A stretch of 5,162 bases of DNA from Prevotella sp. CAG:1092 (lineage in GTDB: Bacteria; Bacteroidota; Bacteroidia; Bacteroidales; Bacteroidaceae): positions 1 to 5,162 of the forward strand of contig HF994059.1 of the NCBI GenBank assembly GCA_000436915.1, written 5' to 3'. A program made the translations under genes and the position numbers. Positions within the stretch are counted from its first letter, which is position 1, and each line of letters begins with the position of its first letter. Positions 1 to 4,719 of the stretch are shown piece after piece. The notes below the pieces were generated by a model. That model was given only the letters and a program-made list of their open reading frames with translations. It was not told the DNA's origin and searched no databases.

Positions 1-138
1 GCGGGTAGTACCCACCCAGGCAGAGTAAGCTTTCGCTAAACCTCCCAGACCAATCACTATTGATAAAGCTAAGAAAATGTGCTTTTTCTTAATTTTTTTC
101 AAGTTAATACGTTTCAATATTCTTAATCCTTTTTTCAT
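1..138 (-). CDS. N-terminus of an exported or membrane-anchored protein (partial; possibly CobN/HmuS-like)
   Basis: Only the first 46 codons are in the window; the frame stays open through the left edge. The protein starts MKKGLRILKR, has a very basic region to about residue 19 (KKIKKK), then a hydrophobic stretch at about 20-36 (HIFLALSIVIGLGGLAKA), then AYSAWVGTTR. This is a signal peptide or an N-terminal membrane anchor with the rest outside the cytoplasm. The ATG at 138 is chosen because AAAGGA lies just upstream and a strong promoter lies about 20 bp beyond it. The WVGTTR stretch after the anchor resembles what I remember of the large CobN-like chelatases of Bacteroidales (HmuS of haem-uptake loci), which would suit a flavodoxin neighbour. 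Too little is visible to assign it, so that identity is a guess (about 0.3). The gene itself is well supported by start, signal and promoter. Confidence 0.8.
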   Translation of the reverse strand, partial: MKKGLRILKRINLKKIKKKHIFLALSIVIGLGGLAKAYSAWVGTTR

Positions 139-158
139 AATCCTTTATTTTCGGGATG

Positions 159-189
159 CAAAGGTAATCCCCAAAAACAATTCTTGCAA
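159..189 (-). promoter_or_regulatory. Promoter of the left-edge gene
   Basis: Read on the minus strand, the -7 box is TACCTTTG (159-166), an exact match to the Bacteroidetes TAnnTTTG. A TTG -33 box lies at 187-189, with 20 bp between them. The predicted transcript starts near 152, giving a very short leader before the ATG at 138. The -33 box overlaps operator-like motif A (188-209). Confidence 0.75.
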
Positions 190-224
190 TACCGAAAAAT
201 TATGATTATCCACCGTCAAATACC
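188..224 (-). promoter_or_regulatory. Operator-like module A (left-edge gene)
   Basis: On the plus strand this reads AATACC at 188-193, TTATGATTAT at 200-209, and a second ATACC at 220-224, exactly 31 bp after the first ATACC. The first 22 bp match module B at the flavodoxin promoter in 20 positions. Placement against the -33 box is also identical: CAATACC overlaps CAA, the complement of TTG. The pattern suggests a DNA-binding protein contacting the upstream edge of the promoter, possibly as an activator. TACC half-sites fit the NarL/FixJ class of HTH, which the nearby regulator carries. That link is inference. Confidence 0.6.
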
Positions 225-291
225 TAACAACAAGTAGCAGTATTATCCAACATCTCCTGCAGCTAATTATAAACCATTACTATTTTAGCAT

Positions 292-323
292 AAAAAAACT
301 GTCAGGCAAAAGCCCGACAGTTT
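292..323 (-). terminator. Intrinsic terminator of the flavodoxin-DUF2023 unit
   Basis: A 12-bp stem (296-307 with 312-323, one mismatch, GGC/GCC next to the loop) encloses an AAAA loop (TTTT on the minus strand). On the minus-strand transcript it is followed by seven U (298 to 292). The DUF2023 stop codon (304-302) lies inside the 3' arm of the stem, so the last codons and the terminator share bases. Confidence 0.88.
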
Positions 324-667
324 CGTTTCTTTCGTTCACAAAATCTTTCACATTGCGCACAGATATCATAACCCAACATAGCACCGAGAATAAAATCTTC
401 TTCTGGCGACAATTGGCACAATGGCTTAGTGACAATCATCCGAATAGCATCCAAGCACTCTCGTTTGCCAAAGAACAAATTCAGATTACCATTGCCCACA
501 GGCTGAATGATATATTCTATGTTCTGATTCTGCAATCTTGTAATGGCAAAAGATTCATATTGTTTGTCGAAAGTATAAAGCACCATACGGCGCACACCCT
601 TTTTATACTCATAAATATGGTTCATCAGAACCTTTAAATCTATTGGCATCGAAGTTTTACATTGCAT
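302..667 (-). CDS. DUF2023 family protein, flavodoxin-associated
   Basis: This is a protein of about 121 residues with hallmarks of DUF2023, a small Bacteroidetes family often found beside flavodoxin (Porphyromonas gingivalis has such a pair). The marks are an N-terminal MNHIYEYKKGVRRMVLYT block, a central GNLNLFFGKREC stretch and LSPEEDFILGAMLGYD near the C-terminus. Its biochemical role is unknown to me; the pairing suggests it serves flavodoxin or the same low-iron response. It lies 125 nt downstream of flavodoxin on the same strand with no perfect -7 box of its own, so cotranscription is likely. The tail holds four cysteines (103, 106, 110, 117; C-x2-C-x3-C-x6-C), which could bind metal. 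I chose the ATG at 667; a TTG at 676 or an ATG at 649 (115 residues, just before the conserved block) are alternatives, and none has a clear Shine-Dalgarno. Confidence 0.85.
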   Translation of the reverse strand: MQCKTSMPIDLKVLMNHIYEYKKGVRRMVLYTFDKQYESFAITRLQNQNIEYIIQPVGNGNLNLFFGKRECLDAIRMIVTKPLCQLSPEEDFILGAMLGYDICAQCERFCERKKRNCRAFA

Positions 668-689
668 ACTATTCAAATGTTTAAGTTTG

Positions 690-734
690 GAATCAAGAAG
701 CCGAAACCATGGTAGTGTCTCAACTCCTTGATTC
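690..734 (-). other. Stem-loop in the flavodoxin-DUF2023 intergenic mRNA
   Basis: Segments 690-700 and 724-734 are inverted repeats. On the minus-strand RNA they form an 11-bp stem with a single G-U pair and a 23-nt loop that contains the self-complementary ACCATGGT. No U-run follows, so it is not a typical terminator. It could stabilise or process the flavodoxin transcript, or attenuate DUF2023 expression. The pairing is visible; the role is inference. Confidence 0.5.
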
Positions 735-792
735 TGACAAATACTAATAACTAATCTACATTTAAAAACTGAATTCCATTTTCAATTTATCA

Positions 793-1287
793 TTAAAGCG
801 AAGGTTTGATGCTCTCGAGCCAAGCATTGATACGCTCCTCGGTCTTATCGTCCTCGTTTATTTCATCAAGAACTAAGCCTACGAAGTTACCATCCTCTAC
901 AGCCTCACTATCATCGAATGTATAGCCTTCGGTAGAAACTCCTGGCAACACATTTCCTCCTGCAACAACAGCGGCATCATACAATTCCTTCATTCCGCCA
1001 CAGAATGTGTCAGGATACGACTCGCTATCACCACAACCAAAGAGAGCTACGGTTTTACCTGTCAAACCTGCATTCTTCAATGTTTTCACACCATCGTACC
1101 AATCATCTTGCATCTCACCAGCTCCCCAAGTAGAGGTGCCAAAAATCAGATTGTCATAGCTGGTTATCGTCGCTTCGTCAATACTTGCTACATCTACAGC
1201 TTGCGCATCAAGCTTTGAGGCGATGGTCTGGGCTATCGACTGACATGTGCCAGTGGAAGAGCCATAAATTACAATTGTAGATTTCAT
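793..1287 (-). CDS. fldA: Flavodoxin, long-chain type
   Basis: This is a 164-residue flavodoxin, a soluble FMN protein that carries low-potential electrons and commonly replaces ferredoxin when iron is scarce. The phosphate loop is GSSTGTC (9-15). The 50s loop is TSTWGAGEMQDDW (51-63), with Trp54 as the likely inner aromatic. The 90s loop is GCGDSESYPDTFCGG (84-98), with Tyr91 as the likely ring-stacking residue. The C-terminal part (about 118-144, including YTFDDSEAVEDGNFVGLVLDE) is the insertion that defines long-chain flavodoxins. The ATG at 1287 is supported by AAAGGAA (1297-1303) with a 9-nt spacer. It leads a unit with the DUF2023 gene and is divergent from the hemerythrin-HTH regulator. 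The promoter carries operator-like module B, shared with the left-edge gene. Length and motifs are normal for the family. Confidence 0.97.
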   Translation of the reverse strand: MKSTIVIYGSSTGTCQSIAQTIASKLDAQAVDVASIDEATITSYDNLIFGTSTWGAGEMQDDWYDGVKTLKNAGLTGKTVALFGCGDSESYPDTFCGGMKELYDAAVVAGGNVLPGVSTEGYTFDDSEAVEDGNFVGLVLDEINEDDKTEERINAWLESIKPSL

Positions 1288-1341
1288 CTTTAATTATTCC
1301 TTTTAGTTACTTAAAAAATGGTATATTATGAATTTCGGTTG

Positions 1342-1372
1342 CAAAGTTAAAGGAATAGCATAAAATCCACAA
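1342..1372 (-). promoter_or_regulatory. Flavodoxin promoter
   Basis: On the minus strand the -7 box is TAACTTTG (1342-1349) and TTG of the -33 box lies at 1370-1372, with a 20-bp spacer identical to that of the left-edge gene. The predicted leader is about 45-50 nt and contains the AAAGGAA ribosome-binding site. The -33 box overlaps module B. Confidence 0.8.
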
Positions 1373-1407
1373 TACCAAAAAGTTATGATTATTAGCCTAT
1401 CGATACC
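1371..1407 (-). promoter_or_regulatory. Operator-like module B (flavodoxin)
   Basis: Plus-strand reading: AATACC at 1371-1376, TTATGATTAT at 1383-1392, then ATACC at 1403-1407, again 31 bp from the first ATACC. The first AATACC overlaps the -33 box in the same register as module A. The outer half-site reads CGATACCAACA and resembles the reversed right arm of palindrome D at the regulator's promoter (CGATACCGACA), linking the three promoters. Confidence 0.62.
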
Positions 1408-1485
1408 AACATATAATTAGAAGCCTTTTCAAGCAACCCTATTACACCACAACAAATAATGACTACCCCCCTCTCTCTTGCTCAC

Positions 1486-1507
1486 AATACCACGATATAA
1501 TGATAGG
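1486..1507. promoter_or_regulatory. Third, weaker copy of the AATACC motif (site C)
   Basis: AATACC at 1486-1491 is followed by ATGAT at 1499-1503, the same spacing as in modules A and B, with weaker agreement between. It lies 43 bp (about four helical turns) upstream of the left arm of palindrome D, so it could be an auxiliary site for the regulator's own promoter. Confidence 0.4.
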
Positions 1508-1529
1508 CTAAAAGAATATAAAAATCAGA

Positions 1530-1556
1530 ATACCAACAATATATGATTGTCGGTAT
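1530..1556 (+). promoter_or_regulatory. 27-bp palindromic operator over the regulator's -33 box (site D)
   Basis: Arms ATACCAACAAT (1530-1540) and ATTGTCGGTAT (1546-1556) are complementary at 10 of 11 positions and flank a 5-bp spacer ATATG. The right arm contains the TTG of the -33 box (1547-1549). A protein bound here would cover the promoter, which fits negative autoregulation, though activation cannot be excluded. The left arm and spacer match the AATACC/ATGATT pattern of modules A and B. Confidence 0.65.
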
Positions 1557-1577
1557 CGAAGAAAAAGCGTAACTTTG
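1547..1577 (+). promoter_or_regulatory. Promoter of the hemerythrin-HTH regulator gene
   Basis: TTG at 1547-1549 (-33 box) and TAACTTTG at 1570-1577 (-7 box, exact TAnnTTTG) are separated by 20 bp. The predicted transcription start is near 1583, giving a leader of about 80 nt to the ATG at 1665. The leader has a run of C (1623-1633) but no structure I can name. Confidence 0.8.
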
Positions 1578-1664
1578 CACCATCATAATATATATAATAA
1601 GGTAGAAGAAGTCAGAAAGCTTCCCCCCACCCCATTTTTAACACAGAAACGAAGTTTAAGGTAT

Positions 1665-2624
1665 ATGAAAAAGATGAAGCTCTACGAAGCTGACGATAAG
1701 ATGATTGAACTTATCCGCGACAACTATAGTGTGCTGCAAGGTCTTGGTGCCTTCGGCATCCGTCTTGGTTTTGGCGACAAAACAGTTAGCGAGGTTTGCG
1801 AAGAGCAAGGTGTAGATTGCTACACATTTCTTGCCATAGTAAACTTCTTTATCAATGGCTATAGCCCTAACCCTGACGACGAGAAAATATCTGTAAGCAC
1901 TCTGCTCACCTATCTGCAGGCTTCACACAAATATTTTCTCGGGTTCCAACTTCCTTCCATCCGCAAGCACTTAGAAGAGGCTCTTTCAAATGGTGGCAAC
2001 CTTGCCGTGCTCATTCTGCATCTATACGACAACTATGCCCACGCTATTCAGCAGCACATGAAATACGAGGAGAAGACTCTCTTCCCTTATGTTGAAGCAT
2101 TGCTGAGAGGCGAACAGATGCAAAACTACAATATCGACATTTTCTCAAAGCACCATGGCGATACCACAAGCAAACTGCAGGAGCTAAAGAATATCATCAT
2201 CAAATACTTGCCTTACGACGGACAGTCGAACAATATGCTCACCAGCTCTCTCTACGACCTGTATAACAACGAGGAATGGCTAAGCAACCATAGCAATGTG
2301 GAGGACGAAATCTTTATCCCTGCAATCCGCGTGTTGGAGCGCAAGATAAAGAACGACGATGTTTCGGCTCGACTTTCAAACATGATTAGCAACAGCGACA
2401 ATATGGAGTCGATATCCGACCGCGAACGTGAAATCATCGTCTGCCTGGTGCAAGGCATGTCGAACAAGGAGATTGCCGACCATTTGTATATCTCGGTAAA
2501 TACCGTAATCACCCATCGACGCAACATAGCTCGCAAGCTACAAATCCACTCGCTTGCCGGTCTTACCATCTATGCCATCGTAAACAATCTTATAGACATC
2601 TCTGCATGCTCTATTAAGCAATAA
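1665..2624 (+). CDS. Hemerythrin-domain transcriptional regulator with ScdA_N-like and LuxR-type HTH domains
   Basis: This 319-residue protein has three parts. Residues 20-62 resemble the ScdA_N/DUF542 domain of di-iron repair proteins (FGIRLGFGDKTVSEVCEEQGVDC). Residues 85-228 are a hemerythrin domain with candidate di-iron ligands His88, the HxxxE pair His131/Glu135, His163 or His164, and the HxxxE pair His209/Glu213. Residues 249-307 are a LuxR/NarL-type HTH (SDREREII, GMSNKEIADHL, ISVNTVITHRRNI). It is probably a cytoplasmic DNA-binding sensor of iron, oxygen or NO; the ligand is inferred from the family. The frame is open back to a TTG at 1575, but that TTG lies within the -7 box, so I chose the ATG at 1665 (AAGG just upstream); an ATG at 1674 is also possible. 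It is divergent from flavodoxin and its promoter holds palindrome D, suggesting autoregulation. From memory, a LuxR-type activator of haem-uptake genes is known in Porphyromonas; orthology is untested. Confidence 0.9.
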   Translation: MKKMKLYEADDKMIELIRDNYSVLQGLGAFGIRLGFGDKTVSEVCEEQGVDCYTFLAIVNFFINGYSPNPDDEKISVSTLLTYLQASHKYFLGFQLPSIRKHLEEALSNGGNLAVLILHLYDNYAHAIQQHMKYEEKTLFPYVEALLRGEQMQNYNIDIFSKHHGDTTSKLQELKNIIIKYLPYDGQSNNMLTSSLYDLYNNEEWLSNHSNVEDEIFIPAIRVLERKIKNDDVSARLSNMISNSDNMESISDREREIIVCLVQGMSNKEIADHLYISVNTVITHRRNIARKLQIHSLAGLTIYAIVNNLIDISACSIKQ

Positions 2625-2644
2625 TTATACAAAAAAACAGGCTA

Positions 2645-2735
2645 AAAAAGTAATACGTGATACTTGGCAAAGTATCACGTATTACTTTGCAAAGTATCAC
2701 GTATTACTTTGCCAAGTATCACGTGATACTTTTTT
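2645..2735. terminator. Probable bidirectional terminator formed by the palindrome cluster
   Basis: On the plus strand the last palindrome runs into TTTTTT (ending at 2735). On the minus strand the first unit also runs into TTTTTT. The cluster lies 21 nt after the regulator's stop codon and 25 nt after that of the radical SAM gene, where both convergent transcripts should end. No other terminator is seen in the gap. Confidence 0.6.
2648..2731. repeat. Four 18-bp near-palindromic repeats at an exact 22-bp period
   Basis: Units start at 2648, 2670, 2692 and 2714, separated by 4-bp linkers GGCA, TGCA and TGCC. Unit 1 is AAGTAATACGTGATACTT. Units 2 and 3 are identical to each other and are its exact reverse complement, AAGTATCACGTATTACTT. 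Unit 4, AAGTATCACGTGATACTT, is a perfect palindrome made of both right half types. All share the ACGT centre. Units 1 and 2 can form a 19-bp hairpin, and unit 1 with its flanks can pair with unit 4 (26-bp arms, two mismatches). The cluster fills the gap between two convergent genes. I recall similar palindromes between genes in Prevotella, but cannot confirm it here. Confidence 0.92.
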
Positions 2736-2759
2736 CGCTATCTTTTTCGTCCCCATTCA

Positions 2760-3599
2760 TTATTTCCTAAACCTCTTTGAAACGGCAGAATATCCGCAGC
2801 GCTGACATAGAGGTTCTACAGCGATATGGTTGGTGAATCCTTGATAGATTGCCGTGGCACGAGGAGAAACGAGAATCTGCTCCAAACTTTGGTCAAAGAG
2901 CTTGCCTAAGCTTATGTCGCCATTGTGATCTAAGCAACATGGCACCACGCTACCGTCAACAAGCACACCTATCTGATTGCGAAGAGCATAACAGAACACT
3001 TCTTCTTCGCCATAAGTAGCATGCTGAAGGTCGGGCCACTCAAACATATTATCGTTTTCTATATATAGATAGTCGGCAAGTTTCCAACCGTCGTATCTCT
3101 TAGTCCAAGGTTGTGGCACATGGTTGGCTATCAAATTAAGGATAGTATCATTCATACTATTGTGACCACCCTCATTCCATAGTCGCAACACGATGACGCA
3201 TCCACGATGTGCAGCTTCTATGGCAAACGTCATCACATCATCAATATATCGCTCAAGGTCGGCTTTGCCATTGCCCTCATGCGAATGGAGCGATATCTGA
3301 ATCTTATGAGGCAAAGCATCAAGCATATCATGACGTTGCGACAGCAAGGTGCCATTGGTGGTGAGCACAGGAACAAAACCTTTATCCTTAGCCATCTTTA
3401 CAAACTGTGGCAACTGAGCATGAAGAAAAGGTTCGCCCATGAGATGGAAATACAGGAACTTGACTTCGCCCTTAAGTCGCGAAGTCAACGTATCAAATTC
3501 TTCCATCGTCAGAGTGTGCTTAGCCCTTGCCGTCTTTGGGCAAAACACACAATCGAGATTACAAACATTGGTTATTTCAAGATAGCATCGGGTTATCAT
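2760..3599 (-). CDS. Radical SAM/SPASM-type protein of unknown substrate
   Basis: This 279-residue protein has the radical SAM cluster motif CNLDCVFC (Cys13, Cys17, Cys20), which holds a [4Fe-4S] cluster that cleaves S-adenosylmethionine. It also has MGEP at 54-57, the usual SAM-binding GGEP position, and a TTNGTLL strand at 80-86. The C-terminal third has features of a SPASM or twitch auxiliary-cluster domain: Cys203, VDGSVVPCC (Cys221, Cys222) and CQRC (Cys265, Cys268). That is fewer cysteines than a full seven-cysteine SPASM, so one auxiliary cluster is likely. Members modify peptides, enzymes or small molecules; no precursor peptide gene is visible nearby and I cannot name a substrate. 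It starts 38 nt after the AraC gene's stop on the same strand without a recognisable promoter, so the two may be cotranscribed. The ATG at 3599 sits just ahead of the first conserved strand. Confidence 0.9.
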   Translation of the reverse strand: MITRCYLEITNVCNLDCVFCPKTARAKHTLTMEEFDTLTSRLKGEVKFLYFHLMGEPFLHAQLPQFVKMAKDKGFVPVLTTNGTLLSQRHDMLDALPHKIQISLHSHEGNGKADLERYIDDVMTFAIEAAHRGCVIVLRLWNEGGHNSMNDTILNLIANHVPQPWTKRYDGWKLADYLYIENDNMFEWPDLQHATYGEEEVFCYALRNQIGVLVDGSVVPCCLDHNGDISLGKLFDQSLEQILVSPRATAIYQGFTNHIAVEPLCQRCGYSAVSKRFRK

Positions 3600-3637
3600 A
3601 ATGTAAAAGAATGTATATGGGAATATTTTTGGTTGTT

Positions 3638-4519
3638 TTAAATTTGTGGGGAGAAATGGGGTAACTCTCGGCAGCGATATTGCTGTGGTGTGACAAGGGT
3701 GTTCTTCTTGAACAAACGGATGAAATATGACTGGTCGTCGTAGCCTAATTCGTGAGCTATCTGCTTTAGTGGCAGATCGGTGGTAACGAGGAGGAGCTCG
3801 GAGCGTTCTATCTTTTTGTTTGTGATATAGGCATTAGGGGTATAGCCTGTGTTTTTGCGGAACAAACGAATGAAGTGGTCTTTGGTGAGATATACTTGCG
3901 AGCTTAGGGTGCCGATATCTATTGGTTCAGAGAGATGATGACGGATGTATTTCAGCGTTTTCTTGATGCGACTGTCGATGACAGATTCTTTTGGTTTAGA
4001 GATACGGACGAAACGAGCAAGTATGGTATAGAGGATACCGCGCGATTCGAGACGGTCGGCAAATGTGCGACTTAGGCTTACCTGGATGTTGGACAGGATG
4101 GAGTGCTGATTGTCGTAAGATTGAGGGTCGGACTGCGGTAACTGCATCTGTGGATTCAAAGCTATGAGGCGACTCATCAAACTCTCGTCTTCGGGCAAAG
4201 CTTCTAAATCAAAGGGGAATTCGAAATCATCAAAGATATTTGAGTCGCAGGATGGATCTTCATAGATATGGACATAGTAGTGGGAAAATGTGCCTGTACA
4301 GATGTTGCTATGCAGGGTGTTTGGAGGGATGATATATAGATGGTGGGGCAACAGTTGCAGGGTGGCATTTGGCATAACGACCTGTGCCGCGCCTTCGGTA
4401 ACATAGTAGAGGCGAGCAAAGGGGCTCTTCACGTCTTTCCAATTCCAGTCGCCATGGTGGTGGGCAATACCAGCATGGAGCATCAGGAAATGTAGGTCGT
4501 TGACGGTATAGTCGGTCAT
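3638..4519 (-). CDS. AraC-family transcriptional regulator
   Basis: This is a 293-residue protein of ordinary AraC size. The N-terminal half is a cupin-like ligand-binding domain with a His-rich start (AHHHGDW) and a PHHLYIIPPNTLHSN segment typical of AraC-type sugar sensors. The C-terminal AraC/XylS domain spans about 184-285. Its first HTH is around 204-222 (LSSQVYLTKDHFIRLFRKNTG) and its second around 252-272 (QIAHELGYDDQSYFIRLFKK), followed by the usual TPQQYR. It probably binds a small effector, possibly a sugar. It is divergent from the GH29 fucosidase gene with about 200 bp between them, so that gene is a natural target. The radical SAM gene follows at 38 nt. Effector and targets are inference. 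The ATG at 4519 starts just before the conserved N-terminal fold, with no strong Shine-Dalgarno. Confidence 0.93.
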   Translation of the reverse strand: MTDYTVNDLHFLMLHAGIAHHHGDWNWKDVKSPFARLYYVTEGAAQVVMPNATLQLLPHHLYIIPPNTLHSNICTGTFSHYYVHIYEDPSCDSNIFDDFEFPFDLEALPEDESLMSRLIALNPQMQLPQSDPQSYDNQHSILSNIQVSLSRTFADRLESRGILYTILARFVRISKPKESVIDSRIKKTLKYIRHHLSEPIDIGTLSSQVYLTKDHFIRLFRKNTGYTPNAYITNKKIERSELLLVTTDLPLKQIAHELGYDDQSYFIRLFKKNTLVTPQQYRCRELPHFSPQI

Positions 4520-4561
4520 GGTTGGTTGGGATTTTTAATAGTGAGAATTTAAAAGTTGAGG

Positions 4562-4569
4562 TAAAGGTA
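4562..4569 (-). promoter_or_regulatory. Weak candidate -7 box for the AraC gene
   Basis: On the minus strand this reads TACCTTTA, one base off TAnnTTTG. I see no TTG at the expected -33 position. The placement, about 45 bp upstream of the ATG, is reasonable. Confidence 0.35.
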
Positions 4570-4616
4570 GCACTTTTATTTCATTTTTCGACATATGGAT
4601 AGTAGAAAAGTGGGTT

Positions 4617-4634
4617 TCGATGGTACAATATCGA
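4617..4634. promoter_or_regulatory. Small inverted repeat in the AraC-fucosidase divergent region
   Basis: TCGAT (4617-4621) and ATCGA (4630-4634) form an inverted repeat with an 8-bp spacer, midway between the two divergent promoters. It could be a regulator site, but the arms are short and AraC proteins usually bind direct repeats. Apart from this and the two promoters I see nothing in the 200-bp gap. Confidence 0.25.
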
Positions 4635-4674
4635 TTTTAGGTTTTCATTTCATGGTTAGACGAAAGATTTATCA

Positions 4675-4682
4675 TAATTTTG
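4675..4682 (+). promoter_or_regulatory. -7 promoter box of the fucosidase gene
   Basis: TAATTTTG matches TAnnTTTG exactly and lies 37 bp before the ATG at 4720. The -33 position (about 4652-4654) reads ATG instead of TTG, so the promoter may need an activator such as the divergent AraC protein. Confidence 0.5.
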
Positions 4683-4719
4683 CTTGTGGAAAACCCAACA
4701 ACTAAAAACTTTCACAAAG

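Noticed and set aside
353..637. Plus-strand open frame of 94 codons
   Set aside because: It is antisense to the well-supported DUF2023 gene, with no promoter and no recognisable protein.
690..734. Terminator between flavodoxin and the DUF2023 gene
   Set aside because: The hairpin is not followed by a U-run, and a strong terminator exists after the DUF2023 gene.
1461..1484. Pyrimidine-rich run (CCCCCCTCTCTCTTG) as a functional element
   Set aside because: Simple low-complexity sequence with no symmetry or link to the nearby motifs.
1575..1664. N-terminal extension of the hemerythrin-HTH gene from a TTG at 1575 (30 extra codons starting with three His)
   Set aside because: The TTG is part of the -7 box TAACTTTG, so it should not be in the transcript. 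The ATG at 1665 starts the recognisable protein.
2252..2569. Minus-strand open frame of 105 codons
   Set aside because: It is antisense to the hemerythrin and HTH domains of the regulator; a coding shadow.
2648..2731. CRISPR array
   Set aside because: Units are 18 bp with 4-bp linkers and alternate in orientation; there are no spacers and no cas genes.
3207..3641. Plus-strand open frame of 144 codons
   Set aside because: It lies opposite the radical SAM gene, whose motifs are clear; the translation has no domain I recognise.
4204..4419. Minus-strand open frame of 71 codons overlapping the AraC gene in another frame
   Set aside because: The AraC frame is continuous with conserved motifs; this frame has none.
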